From a bacterium (GTDB lineage Bacteria; Bdellovibrionota_C; UBA2361; RFPC01): a stretch of 64,000 nt of DNA. Shown here in pieces: positions 24,960 through 33,968 of the stretch; position 1 is the first letter of the stretch; each line of letters begins with the position of its first letter. A program made the position numbers and the translations under genes. The notes beneath the pieces are model-generated. The model had not been told where the DNA came from. It searched no databases and saw only the letters and a program-made list of their open reading frames with translations. The DNA lies in NCBI GenBank assembly GCA_030431715.1, contig JAUIIO010000017.1, positions 29,481 through 93,480 of the forward strand, written 5' to 3'.

Positions 24960-26403
24960 GTTTTCTCTCATTGCTCTCAGATGAAAGCTCCCATGCTTGC
25001 CAGCCACCACCTACTGATTTATATATGCCAACGAGCGCAAGGTTTAACTTTTCTTTACTCTGAATAAATGCATTCTCTGTTTCAAGTAATGCTCTCTGGG
25101 TATCTAGGACTGAGAGAAAATCTAGAGCACCTTCATTATACTGAAGCTTTGCAAGCTTGTAGGACTTTTTGGCAGAGGTAAATGCTTCATGGAGTTGAAG
25201 AATCTTAAGCTGCTCGGCACGATAGGAAGCAAGTGAATTTTCAACATCTTCTAGGGCGAGAAGAACAGAGTGCTCAAAGGCAAGTAGTGCTTCGTCACGT
25301 TCCGCCTCAGCCATCTCTACTCGTGCTCGCAAACGACCATAGTCAAACGCAGCCCACGATATTGCGGGTCCGAAGCTAAAGATGTCTCCGTCAGAGAGAT
25401 TTGAGAACTGGGAAGCTTGGTATCCAATTGAACCAGAAAAGGTAATCTTGGGATAAAGCTCTCCAGCCGCCACTCCAATACGTGCGTTTCGGGCCGCCAG
25501 AAGCCTTTCCGCTTGTTTTAGATCGGGGCGTCTGCGCAGCAGATCTTCGGGAGCGCTTAGTGATAATGACCCCTTATAATCCGGTAGAGGCGCGTAGTTT
25601 AAAAGCTCATCGGTGAGCTTTTGTGGTTGCTCTCCAGTAAGCACTGCTAAGCGGTTCATGTGTGTTTTCTGAAGTGCTGTAAGATCTGGAATAAGCGCGC
25701 GCGTCTGCGCCAGTTGTGTCTTAGCACGTGTTACGTCAAGCTCACTTACCTGACCAAACTCGAACTTGGTTTTCGTAAGGTCTAGCAATTCTTTTTGTAG
25801 CTTTTCATTCTTTTCGGCTATCAGCAGCTGCTCCTGAGAGCTCCGTAGCGAAAGGTAGCTGTTCCCAACTTCTGAAATAGTCATAAGCAGAACATCATAC
25901 ATCTCAGACACAGAGGCATTATATTCAGCGTTTCGTCCCTCTAGCTCACGTTGCAGTCTTCCAAAGAGATCTATCTCCCAAGAGGCATCAACCGTGCCCG
26001 TGTAGACCTCATAATCAAAGTTTCCTATGGCACCGTTGGGATCGCCTCCACCGGGAAAACGTGCCGTTGAGGTTTTGCCCTTTTCGTAACTTCCGTTTAG
26101 CAGGGCGCCAGGTAGAAGCTCAGTAAATGCCTCATGAGCAAGTGCTCGGGACGCATTTATTCGGGTAAGAGCCTGTTTAAGATTCTTATTTTCTCTTACT
26201 GCCTTCTCGATGAGTGCATCGAGTACCGGGTCTTTAAAGTCACGCCACCATGTAATGTTTTGCTCAGGGCTTGTATTTAAACCTTCTTGCTCACGAAACT
26301 CCGCCGGCATCTCAATCTGAGGAGCTTCATAATCGGGGCCTGAGATAGCACAGGACGAGAGCGACAAAACTACGATGAAGGTTGAAAGTGTAAACTTATA
26401 CAT
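24931..26403 (-). CDS. TolC/NodT-family outer-membrane efflux lipoprotein
   Basis: The start is set at 26403 because the reading frame from there begins with a lipoprotein signal (MYKFTLSTFIVVLSLSSCAI, lipobox LSSC). It also overlaps the RND gene's stop by 8 bp, so translation is probably coupled. The body (about 490 residues) has the duplicated coiled-coil/beta structure of outer-membrane efflux factors, with LIEKAVRENKNLKQALTRIN and RRRPDLKQAERLLAARNARI as typical elements. It is the outer-membrane exit duct of the pump. It is the last gene of the operon and ends at the integron scar. Confidence 0.93.
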   Translation of the reverse strand: MYKFTLSTFIVVLSLSSCAISGPDYEAPQIEMPAEFREQEGLNTSPEQNITWWRDFKDPVLDALIEKAVRENKNLKQALTRINASRALAHEAFTELLPGALLNGSYEKGKTSTARFPGGGDPNGAIGNFDYEVYTGTVDASWEIDLFGRLQRELEGRNAEYNASVSEMYDVLLMTISEVGNSYLSLRSSQEQLLIAEKNEKLQKELLDLTKTKFEFGQVSELDVTRAKTQLAQTRALIPDLTALQKTHMNRLAVLTGEQPQKLTDELLNYAPLPDYKGSLSLSAPEDLLRRRPDLKQAERLLAARNARIGVAAGELYPKITFSGSIGYQASQFSNLSDGDIFSFGPAISWAAFDYGRLRARVEMAEAERDEALLAFEHSVLLALEDVENSLASYRAEQLKILQLHEAFTSAKKSYKLAKLQYNEGALDFLSVLDTQRALLETENAFIQSKEKLNLALVGIYKSVGGGWQAWELSSESNERKLTTTDGAST

Positions 26404-29400
26404 TGGCCACCTGCTCAGAAGATGTGTAGTACCCGTTTTGTCCGTGTGATGAAGAATCTTCGTCCTTCTCACTGTTACGATCACGGGCAATGACGGTGTA
26501 AATCGCCGGTACAACAAAGAGGGTAAAGAAAGTTCCGATAAACATACCGGTTACAAGAGTAATACCAATGCTATTTCTTGCTCCAGCTCCGGCACCACTG
26601 GCTAGAATAAGCGGAAAGTGACCAGCTACAGTTGCAACTGATGTCATTAAGATCGGACGCAGTCGAGTAAGACACGCTTCAATGGCTGCTTCGTAGCGAC
26701 TCTTCCCTTCCCTTTGAAGTTCATTAGCAAACTCAACAATAAGAATACCATTCTTCGCAACAAGACCTACAAGGGTTACAAGCCCAACCTGCGAATAGAT
26801 GTTCATCGAAGTAAAGCCAAGAAATGGGAAGATGAGCGCGCCCGAAAGAGCGAGTGGAACAGATCCGGCAAGGATAATAAACGGATCACGAAAGCTCTCA
26901 AACTGCGCGCCAAGCACGAGGTAAATGAGAATTAGCGCTAAAAACATAGTTACTAGAAGCGCATTTCCTTCCTTACGGAGCTGACGCGACTCACCCGCAT
27001 AATCAATTTGGTAGTCGCCCGGTAAGATCTCTTTTGCCTTTGCTTCAAGCACTTTAAGACCATCATCTATCGAAGTCCCCGGAGCCAGCGCACCTTGGAT
27101 CTTAACTGAGTTTAGCTGTTGAAACTTATTGAGCGTTCTTGGCTGCACAGTATTTTCAAGGTCTATCACTGTACCCAGTGGAATAAGGTTACTATCAGGG
27201 CCTGTTATATAGACATCTTTTAGCTGCTCTGGGTTTAAGCGGCTGGTACGTTTAAGCTGTGGGATGACCTTGTAGCTACGTCCCTTAATAGAGAAGCGAT
27301 TAATATAATTTCCGCCTGTAAGAACAGAGATGTCGTTTCCAACGCTCTGCATGTTAAGTCCCAGAGAAGCTACTTTATCGCGGTCAATAACGATCTCAGT
27401 TTCTGGTAAGTCGTATTTAAGATCAGTATCCGCGAACATGAATTTGCCGCTGGCAAATGCTGCGCCTACGAGCTCCTGCGCTATTGGATAGAGATCTTGT
27501 GGGTCATCTGTAGAGGAAACAACAAACTCTACCGGAAAGTCACTGCCGCCCGGAAGCGGAGCCGGTGTTGTAACAATTACACGTACGCCGGGAATTGTGC
27601 TGACTTTCCCCCAGAGTTCTGGTTCCATTTCGATAGTCGTACGAGAGCGCTCTGACCACGGCTTTGTTAAAATCCCGGAAAAGCCACTCCCCGGGCCGGT
27701 ACGCTGAAAAGAGGTTCTGTACTCGGGCATGCTGGTAAAGGCTTTCCCTACAAGCTCGGTATACATTGTTGTTTGTTCAATAGTCGCGTCCGGTGCTGCT
27801 TGTACAATACCAAATATAATCCCTTGGTCCTCACGCGGAGCGAGCTCTTTCATCGAGAACATATAGAAAGGAACAATTGCTAAAACGAAGATGAATGAAC
27901 CAACGAGTACCGCGGGCCTGAGTGACATACTCTTTCTGAGGATACGTTCGTAACGGTTTTGAAATGCGGCAAAAGTGGAATCCACTTTTTTCTTAAGCTT
28001 GCTCTCGTTGCCGTGTTTTACAAGCTTTGATGCCATCATCGGTGAAAGCACAATGGCAACCACACCCGAGATGAAGACAGCTCCAGCAAGGGTAAATGCA
28101 AATTCACGGAAAAGTACTCCTGTGAGCCCGCCTTGAATTCCAATAGGTGCATACACGGCAGCGAGCGTGATTGTCATCGCCACAATTGGGCCGAAGAGCT
28201 CTCTGGCAGATGTTATGGCAGCTTGAACAGGTGTCATTCCCTGCTCTACGTGACGTTCAACGTTCTCAAGCATAACGATCGCATCGTCCACTACGAGACC
28301 TACGGCGAGCACAATTGCCAGTAGCGTGAGAAGATTTAACGTGAATCCAAAAGCTAACATCAGCGCAGCACCGCCGAGAAGCGAAAGCGGAATGGCAATC
28401 ACTGGAACAAGCACAGACCTAAATGACCCGATAAAGAAGAAGATAACGAAGATAACTATGAAGACGGTCTCAAGAAGCGTTTTAAGCACTTCATCGATAG
28501 CGTTGGCGATGTACTCAGTAGAATCATACGGGATGTCCAGTAAGAGCCCTTCTGGAAGCACAGCTTCAATCTCTGGTAGAAGCGCTCGCACCTCCTCTAT
28601 CACTTCAAGGGAGTTCGCATTTGGGAGCACCCAAACACCTATAAAGGTAGCTTTGTTTCCATCAAAGCGTACATCTTCATCATACGTTTCAGCTCCAAGC
28701 TCAACATCAGCAATGTCAGAGAGCCTTACGAGATCGGCACCGTTATCTTTTACAACGAGACGTTGAAACTCTTCTTCGCTTTTAAGGTCAGTGTTTACGG
28801 CAAGATTAACGCTTACCATTGAACCTTTGGTCTGTCCGGGGGCTGATAGATAGTTATTTCTTCGTAGCGCTTCTTGTACTTCTGTAGGGCTTACACCCAT
28901 GGCTGCCATTCGATCGGGCTTTAACCAGATTCTCATGGCGAATGTTCTTCCACCTAGTATTTCAGCTTTTTGTACACCTGCAACGGAAGAGATTTTGGGC
29001 TGTACTACCCTTATCAGGTAATCAGTAATCTGGTTTGATTCGAGTTTCTCAGAGTAAAAACTAAGGTATATTGAAGCGAAGCGGTTATCTGTCGATTCCA
29101 CATCAATGGTCGGCACTTCAGCTTCAGGGGGAAGATCGTTTCTGACTTGATTAACCTTTGCCTGAATCTGACTTAGAGCCGCATTCACATCATAGTTAAG
29201 TTTTAAATGAGCAGTTACCGTGCTTAGCCCTTGAGCGCTTGAAGACTCAAGGTAGTCAATGCCGTCAGCACTCGCGATAACTCTTTCTAGAGGAGTTGTG
29301 ACGTAGCCTTTAACGAGATCTGCACTGGCCCCGACATACACGGTCTTCACAATAACCTTGGCAAGGTCACTACGCGGGTACTGCCGTGTGGTTAGGCCCA

Positions 29401-29491
29401 TGATTGCTTGGATGCCCACGAGCAGTAGTATCAGGTTAATACAGATTGTAAAAACCGGTCTTTTAACAAAAAAGTCAGTAAAATGAGACAT
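26396..29491 (-). CDS. RND multidrug-type efflux permease (AcrB/MexF-like)
   Basis: The product has 1031 residues, the usual HAE1-RND length. It starts SHFTDFFVKRPVFTICINLI (first membrane segment) and has two large periplasmic loops and the central LALVVDDAIVMLENVERH-type motif (AVGLVVDDAIVMLENVERHV), in which the paired acidic residues of TM4 carry protons. Repeated Pro-Leu/Gly membrane patterns follow (GSVPLALSGALIF, GLVTLVGLVAKNGILIVEFA). It uses proton flow to pump drugs or lipophilic compounds. It lies 11 bp after the membrane-fusion gene. Confidence 0.95.
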   Translation of the reverse strand: MSHFTDFFVKRPVFTICINLILLLVGIQAIMGLTTRQYPRSDLAKVIVKTVYVGASADLVKGYVTTPLERVIASADGIDYLESSSAQGLSTVTAHLKLNYDVNAALSQIQAKVNQVRNDLPPEAEVPTIDVESTDNRFASIYLSFYSEKLESNQITDYLIRVVQPKISSVAGVQKAEILGGRTFAMRIWLKPDRMAAMGVSPTEVQEALRRNNYLSAPGQTKGSMVSVNLAVNTDLKSEEEFQRLVVKDNGADLVRLSDIADVELGAETYDEDVRFDGNKATFIGVWVLPNANSLEVIEEVRALLPEIEAVLPEGLLLDIPYDSTEYIANAIDEVLKTLLETVFIVIFVIFFFIGSFRSVLVPVIAIPLSLLGGAALMLAFGFTLNLLTLLAIVLAVGLVVDDAIVMLENVERHVEQGMTPVQAAITSARELFGPIVAMTITLAAVYAPIGIQGGLTGVLFREFAFTLAGAVFISGVVAIVLSPMMASKLVKHGNESKLKKKVDSTFAAFQNRYERILRKSMSLRPAVLVGSFIFVLAIVPFYMFSMKELAPREDQGIIFGIVQAAPDATIEQTTMYTELVGKAFTSMPEYRTSFQRTGPGSGFSGILTKPWSERSRTTIEMEPELWGKVSTIPGVRVIVTTPAPLPGGSDFPVEFVVSSTDDPQDLYPIAQELVGAAFASGKFMFADTDLKYDLPETEIVIDRDKVASLGLNMQSVGNDISVLTGGNYINRFSIKGRSYKVIPQLKRTSRLNPEQLKDVYITGPDSNLIPLGTVIDLENTVQPRTLNKFQQLNSVKIQGALAPGTSIDDGLKVLEAKAKEILPGDYQIDYAGESRQLRKEGNALLVTMFLALILIYLVLGAQFESFRDPFIILAGSVPLALSGALIFPFLGFTSMNIYSQVGLVTLVGLVAKNGILIVEFANELQREGKSRYEAAIEACLTRLRPILMTSVATVAGHFPLILASGAGAGARNSIGITLVTGMFIGTFFTLFVVPAIYTVIARDRNSEKDEDSSSHGQNGYYTSSEQVANV

Positions 29492-29502
29492 ATATATCCT
29501 TT

Positions 29503-30639
29503 TTACGTATCAGCCGGTTGTGGATTGAGTTTGTTCTCCGGGGTAACCACGTTGTTTACAACAACCTGAACGCCAGGTCTCAGTTTAAAAGTTCCAGAGC
29601 TTACGACTTCATCGCCAGCAGAGATTCCGGAAACTATTTCTACCCTGTCTCCCTTCTTTCTTCCTGTTTTTACTACCTGCGAAGTTACTGCGCGGCCTGC
29701 AGCTTTTTGTTCATCAGTGCCCTGCTCTGATTTTGCAATAACGTATACTGTGCTTCCGTAAGGTGCATAGTTAATGCTTGATGCCGGTATAGAGATGACC
29801 TCATCTGATTCGTCACTTACCAGATCCACATCAACAAACATTCCGGGGCGAAGAAGCTCTTCACTGTTCTCTACTGTTGCTTGGAGGCTAATAGTTCTTG
29901 TTTCTGCACTTACTCGGCTATCAACTGCGGTAAGCTCAGCTTCAAATGTTTTATCTGGAAATGCGTCCAGTGCGAGATGTACCTTATCACCAGTGCTAAA
30001 GTTCTTTATCGACCTTTGTGGCACGGTGAAATTAACATAAAGCGGGCTGTAGGCGTTGAGTTCTACAACAGGAGTACCAGCGCTTATTGTTTGTCCTTTA
30101 TTGACCAGACGTATCCCTGCTTTACCAGAAAATGGAGCTATTACCTGTTTTTTCGCAATAATTGCATTGATGCGCTCTACCTCGGCGCTCGCGTTTCTTA
30201 GCGATTCTTCAGCGTTATCAAGGTCAGCTTGAGCGTTCGCGTTTCGTTTGCGAAGCGCACGTTGGCGTTCTGCATTTTGCTTTGCAAGCTCAAGGGTAGA
30301 CTTTGCTTTGGCAAGATCTGCCTCTTCTGCTGAAACGTTCAGGCTTACGAGCAAGTCCCCTTCTTCTACGCTCTGACCAGATTCAAAATGTATGCTCTGC
30401 ACTTTTCCAGCCTCTTCAACGCTTAGGGTTGCGCCCTGAACCGGTACGAGAGAACCAACTGAGTGAAGTGTACGAGGCCATGTCTCTTGTTTCGCTACAT
30501 AAGACGTAACAGCTTCGGGCGGACGTTGTTGCGAGCTCATCTGAGCGATAAAGCTTGCTATCTGACATCCTTTTATTCCTCCAAGAATCACTAAGAAGCC
30601 AATCGCGATTGCGCTTCCTATAAATATCTGTTTTTTCAT
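29503..30639 (-). CDS. RND periplasmic adaptor (membrane fusion protein)
   Basis: The 378-residue product has an N-terminal anchor (about 4-24). It then shows the lipoyl half-motif GKVQSIHFESGQSVEEGDLL, an alpha-helical hairpin (about 105-165), the second lipoyl half and a beta-barrel domain (SPLYVNFTVPQRSIKNFSTG). It links the RND permease to the outer-membrane factor. The downstream gap to the RND gene is 11 bp and the upstream gap to tetR is 5 bp, so the four genes are one operon. Confidence 0.93.
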   Translation of the reverse strand: MKKQIFIGSAIAIGFLVILGGIKGCQIASFIAQMSSQQRPPEAVTSYVAKQETWPRTLHSVGSLVPVQGATLSVEEAGKVQSIHFESGQSVEEGDLLVSLNVSAEEADLAKAKSTLELAKQNAERQRALRKRNANAQADLDNAEESLRNASAEVERINAIIAKKQVIAPFSGKAGIRLVNKGQTISAGTPVVELNAYSPLYVNFTVPQRSIKNFSTGDKVHLALDAFPDKTFEAELTAVDSRVSAETRTISLQATVENSEELLRPGMFVDVDLVSDESDEVISIPASSINYAPYGSTVYVIAKSEQGTDEQKAAGRAVTSQVVKTGRKKGDRVEIVSGISAGDEVVSSGTFKLRPGVQVVVNNVVTPENKLNPQPADT

Positions 30640-30644
30640 CTGAG

Positions 30645-31331
30645 TTATTCTCCGTTTGATCCGTTCAAGATGTTTGAAATTTCTTCGCTACGAAAGCCAA
30701 GGGCTTTGAGGGTAAATTCGGTGATATGGTTTACCGTGGTGGTGATATGTTCCTGACTCGTTGGGCAGTAACCTCGTAGTTCAGATAGAATCAGGCTGTG
30801 AGTAACATAAAATGTACACTGGCCAATAACGCTCTGTACGCTGAGTTTGATCTGCTCCGGGCTAGCATCAGGGTCTATTACTCGTAGTAGATTTGCTACA
30901 TATTCATCGTTTGGCTTTATAAAATCTTCAACAAGCGAGGACACAAGTGGTGCGCAGAGCTCGGGGTCTTGAGCCGTGCTACTGTTAAGCTCGCGGCACA
31001 TCATCTTTGATATATCTGGGCCTTCGGGATTGCAGTTCTCTCTAACGTGGCTGCTTATAAAGCGGTGAAGCTTGCGCGCGGCATCAACCCTATCAGTGGC
31101 TGGTGACTGATTCTCAATTAGGTTTTTAAACCTCTCCCTCATTAAGTCTTTAATGGTTGCGATAAAGAGCTTGGCCTTTGATCCAAAGTGATACTGAATA
31201 GCGCCAAGATTTACACCAGCTTCTTCGGCAAGCTCGCGAGTACTTACGGCGCGGTACCCCTTCTCGGTGAAGAGCTTACGTGCGCTACTCATTAGGGCAT
31301 TTCTTGTGTTGATCTTTTCGGTTTCGTTCAT
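30645..31331 (-). CDS. TetR-family repressor of the efflux operon
   Basis: The 228-residue product has a TetR helix-turn-helix at about 28-58 (STRELAEEAGVNLGAIQYHF, then GSKAKLF) and a C-terminal ligand domain resembling the CecR/DUF1956 type. It is the first gene of the operon and probably represses it; an inverted repeat lies directly upstream. The inducer is unknown, but substrates of the adjoining pump are the usual candidates. Confidence 0.9.
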   Translation of the reverse strand: MNETEKINTRNALMSSARKLFTEKGYRAVSTRELAEEAGVNLGAIQYHFGSKAKLFIATIKDLMRERFKNLIENQSPATDRVDAARKLHRFISSHVRENCNPEGPDISKMMCRELNSSTAQDPELCAPLVSSLVEDFIKPNDEYVANLLRVIDPDASPEQIKLSVQSVIGQCTFYVTHSLILSELRGYCPTSQEHITTTVNHITEFTLKALGFRSEEISNILNGSNGE

Positions 31332-31349
31332 AGTAGTAGTTCAGTCGTA

Positions 31350-31384
31350 TGACTTAATTTTACCTTACATATTAATTTAAGTCA
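31350..31384 (-). promoter_or_regulatory. Inverted repeat: likely TetR operator
   Basis: TGACTTAA (31350-31357) and TTAAGTCA (31377-31384) are perfect inverted repeats separated by 19 bp, placed 19-53 bp before the tetR start. This is a likely autoregulatory operator over the operon promoter. Confidence 0.5.
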
Positions 31385-31497
31385 AACGAGTGTTTTAATT
31401 AGCTTTATGTAAATTCAGGTGGTTATGTGGTTGTGGTGGTTAGTTTTGTGTTAAGTGGTTGGGGTAAAAGGGCGGTTACTGGTACTGGGGTACGTTG

Positions 31498-31542
31498 GTG
31501 CAGGTGCAGGATGAGGATTAGGAAGAGGATGATGAGGATGAG
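31498..31542. repeat. Purine-rich intergenic repeat, GCAGGTGCAGGA family (copy 1)
   Basis: GTGCAGGTGCAGGATGAGG followed by ATTAGGAAGAGGATGATGAG lies in the gap between tetR and parB. It shares the core GCAGGTGCAGGA.GAGGAT with the hairpin at 52.8 kb. The other part of this 233-bp gap is G-rich with no gene. Confidence 0.55.
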
Positions 31543-31564
31543 TGTGTTGGGCTCCTCATCATTG

Positions 31565-32575
31565 TTATTTTGTTTCGAGCATTTGATCGAGGATGCGGTC
31601 GAGCTCTTCTTCGCTGAAGTATTTGATCTCAATTTTGCCGCTGCCAGTTGGCTGGTGCTTGATGGCAACTTTGGTGCCCAGCGCTTTTCTAAGTTTGTCT
31701 TCAAAGTCTGGGAATGCGGATTTTGATTTTGCAGAATTTTTCCTCTGATTCTCTTCGGCAGGTTTGCCAGTGTCTAGTACAACGACTCTTGAAACAATAT
31801 CCTCAAGCGCTCTTACTGATAGATTTTCATCTACGACTTTTTTCGCAAGGCTAAGTTGAGCTCCGGGCTCTTTCACTGTAAGGATCGCTTTCGCGTGACC
31901 AACTGTGATTTTGTCCTCTGCGATAAGGTCGATAATTTTTTGAGGTAAGGAGAGAAGTCTTATTAGGTTTGTGACCGTTGTGCGGTCTTTTCCTACTTTT
32001 TCTGCGACTTCCTTCTGACTCAGAGAGAAATCATCGACGAGCTTTTTGTAGCTCATCGCTTCTTCAATTGGTGTGAGGTTCGATCGTTGAACGTTCTCAA
32101 CGATAGCTATTTCAAGAGAAAGTCTGTCATCGGTGTCACGTAGTATTACTGGAACTTGGGAGAGTGATGCTTTTTGTGCAGCACGCCACCTTCGCTCACC
32201 GGCTATGATTTCGTAACCTTCTCCTGTTTTTGAGTTTCTAACGAGGATCGGCTGTAAGAGTCCAAGTGTCTTGATTGAATCAGCTAGCTCGGAGATCTCC
32301 TTGTCATCAAAGTGCTGACGAGGTTGTCCGGGATTGTTGTGGAGAGACTTGATTGGGATGTAGCGAATTCTTTCCGTGGCGCCACTTGTCGGGGCATTTT
32401 CTGCGTTGTCTGGAAAGCTTGCTATCTTACTTGAGACATCAAGAGCAGGGTTTTTACCCTTGTTTTTAGGCTCATCGGTGGTCTCGTTGCGTGGTGGCAC
32501 TACTGATACTGGTGCCTGTGAGATGAGTGCGCTTAGCCCTCTTCCAAGTCCTTTCTTTGGTTTTGCAGCTGTCAT
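31565..32575 (-). CDS. parB: ParB chromosome-partition protein
   Basis: The 336-residue product starts KPKKGLGRGLSALISQ (ParA-stimulating tail). The CTP-binding region holds IPIKSLHNNPGQPRQHFDDK, EIIAGERRWRAAQKA and IVENVQRSNLTPIEEA. The helix-turn-helix SQKEVAEKVGKDRTTVTNLI recognises parS, and a C-terminal dimerisation segment (about 285-336) follows. ParB loads at parS and spreads as a clamp. The parA-parB order with a 14-bp gap and nearby parS copies mark a chromosome origin-proximal locus. Confidence 0.96.
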   Translation of the reverse strand: MTAAKPKKGLGRGLSALISQAPVSVVPPRNETTDEPKNKGKNPALDVSSKIASFPDNAENAPTSGATERIRYIPIKSLHNNPGQPRQHFDDKEISELADSIKTLGLLQPILVRNSKTGEGYEIIAGERRWRAAQKASLSQVPVILRDTDDRLSLEIAIVENVQRSNLTPIEEAMSYKKLVDDFSLSQKEVAEKVGKDRTTVTNLIRLLSLPQKIIDLIAEDKITVGHAKAILTVKEPGAQLSLAKKVVDENLSVRALEDIVSRVVVLDTGKPAEENQRKNSAKSKSAFPDFEDKLRKALGTKVAIKHQPTGSGKIEIKYFSEEELDRILDQMLETK

Positions 32576-32589
32576 TGTTTTCTCCGTTA

Positions 32590-33390
32590 TTATCCGTTTG
32601 CGACGAGATTAGAATTAGAATTTGCGTAAAGTCTTTGATCAAGCTCAACGGCGAGATCGTGATAAGCTTGCGCACCGATTGAGTCGGGAGCATAGAGGCA
32701 GATCGGTAGGCTATGGCTTGGCGCCTCAGAAAGTCTGACGTTTCTTGGGATCCTAGTCTTAAAGGCAAGCTCGTTAAAGTGAGTCTTGATTTCATCTTCT
32801 ACCTGCTGTGATAGCTTTGTTCTGCTGTCATACATGGTCAGAAAGACGCCTAGAATATTGAGGTTGGGATTAAATGTCTGCTTTACAAACTCAATGGTTT
32901 GCATGAGAGCCGAGAGTCCTTCAAGAGCGTAGTATTCTGCTTGAAGTGGTATCAGAATATGCTCTGCTGCGCCGAGGGCGTTTAGTGTTAGAAGGCCTGA
33001 GGAGGGTGGGCAGTCTATGAGTATATAGTCAAAGCGGTCTCTTAGTAGCTTTATCTGTGATTTTAAAATCAGCTCACGGCCGGGTGTCTTTCCAAGTTCA
33101 AGTTCTATGCTTACGAGGTCCTTTGACGACGGGGCAACGTAAAGGCTTGAAATCATTGGGGAAACGTTTAGTGCTTCTTGTAAGGTGACTTCTCCAAAGA
33201 ACATGTCGTACACATCTTGCCCTTCAGAATTAGGCTCAACGCCGAGTCCGCTTGATGCGTTGCCTTGTGGGTCGAAGTCAACAAGAAGTACTCGCCGACC
33301 AGCAATGGCAAGCTCTGATGCAAGACTTACGGCAGTTGTGGTTTTTCCTACCCCACCTTTCTGATTTGATATTGCAATAACGTGAGCCAT
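32590..33390 (-). CDS. parA: ParA/Soj partition ATPase
   Basis: The 266-residue product has the deviant Walker A KGGVGKTTT at residues 10-18 with the signature lysine, LVDFDPQGNASSGLG, and IDCPPSSGLLTLNALGAAEH. The short N-terminus marks it as a chromosomal Soj-type ParA (type Ib) without an HTH domain. It cooperates with ParB in separating origins. It is co-transcribed with parB. Confidence 0.96.
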   Translation of the reverse strand: MAHVIAISNQKGGVGKTTTAVSLASELAIAGRRVLLVDFDPQGNASSGLGVEPNSEGQDVYDMFFGEVTLQEALNVSPMISSLYVAPSSKDLVSIELELGKTPGRELILKSQIKLLRDRFDYILIDCPPSSGLLTLNALGAAEHILIPLQAEYYALEGLSALMQTIEFVKQTFNPNLNILGVFLTMYDSRTKLSQQVEDEIKTHFNELAFKTRIPRNVRLSEAPSHSLPICLYAPDSIGAQAYHDLAVELDQRLYANSNSNLVANG

Positions 33391-33515
33391 TGGTTCGGTT
33401 CCCTTGACGAATATATCGATTTCTTAAAGTAATGTATCAGTATTGAAATTCTTCTCAAGGTAAAAGTGAGAGGTATTTTGTAATGTGGCGGTATTGTGTG
33501 GGTATTTTTTGCCGA

Positions 33516-33531
33516 TGTTCCACGTGGAACA
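33516..33531. promoter_or_regulatory. parS: parS site 1
   Basis: TGTTCCACGTGGAACA, a perfect palindrome and a variant of the consensus TGTTTCACGTGAAACA, 125 bp upstream of parA. Confidence 0.9.
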
Positions 33532-33537
33532 TATACT

Positions 33538-33604
33538 CCTTGTCCTTGTCCTTGTCCTTGTCCTTGTCCTTGTCCTTGTCCTTGTCCTTGTCCTTGTCCT
33601 TGTC
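33538..33604. repeat. Tandem hexanucleotide repeat CTTGTC, about 11 copies
   Basis: Uninterrupted CTTGTC units between parS 1 and the shared tandem-unit sequence. The same hexamer occurs singly in the dispersed GGACAAGG repeat, so the array may have grown from it by slippage. Copy number is likely to vary between strains. Confidence 0.9.
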
Positions 33605-33686
33605 TAAGGAGGCTACTGCGCTAGAGGTATATGCTGTACATTCTGTGGTGGCTTATGCTGTCAAGCTTAGCTCTAATTAGCTGGGT

Positions 33687-33715
33687 CAGGAATAGGACAA
33701 GGAGCAGGACAAGGT
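33687..33715. repeat. GGACAAGG-type repeat, copy A
   Basis: CAGGAATAGGACAAGGAGCA followed by GGACAAGGT, also found at 33884-33912 and in both arms of the inverted repeat at 46.2-46.4 kb. Confidence 0.75.
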
Positions 33716-33774
33716 GGAGGAAGTGGCAGTCGCATGGCTTAGGGCTTGTATCTAATGAGCCTCTGCTCATGAAG

Positions 33775-33790
33775 TGTTCCACGTGGAACA
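33775..33790. promoter_or_regulatory. parS: parS site 2
   Basis: Perfect TGTTCCACGTGGAACA between the two tandem units. Confidence 0.9.
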
Positions 33791-33883
33791 TAGGCTCCTT
33801 GTCTAAGGAGGCTGCTGCGCTAGGGGTATGCTATAAACTATGTGGTGGCTTATGCTGTCTAGCTTAGTTCTAATAGGCTGGGT

Positions 33884-33912
33884 CAGGAATAGGGCAAGGA
33901 GCAGGACAAGGT
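33884..33912. repeat. GGACAAGG-type repeat, copy B
   Basis: Same sequence as copy A with one change (AGGGCAAGG for AGGACAAGG). Confidence 0.75.
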
Positions 33913-33968
33913 GGAGATGTGGTCGCATAACGGTTTGGGGCTTTACCTGATGAGCTCATGCCCCTAAA

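Larger units (their letters stand above)
33391..33968. other. Centromere-like region: parS sites and two tandem units, no protein gene
   Basis: The region is built of two related units, each starting with a parS-type palindrome: 33516-33774 and 33775-33969. Both share CTCCTTGTC, TAAGGAGGCT.CTGCGCTAG, GTGGTGGCTTATGCTGTC and CAGGAATAGG.CAAGGAGCAG. The first also carries a stretch of about 11 CTTGTC hexamers, which accounts for most of its extra length. No protein-coding gene is supported. Confidence 0.8.

Noticed and set aside
28326..28766. 146-codon + strand frame
   Set aside because: Ser-rich antisense shadow of the RND permease.
31423..31726. Open frames on both strands over the parB 3' end
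   Set aside because: They cover the parB end and a G-rich repeat, have low-complexity products and no start signals.
33538..33604. CRISPR-like array
   Set aside because: It is a plain hexanucleotide tandem repeat without spacers and no cas genes are near.
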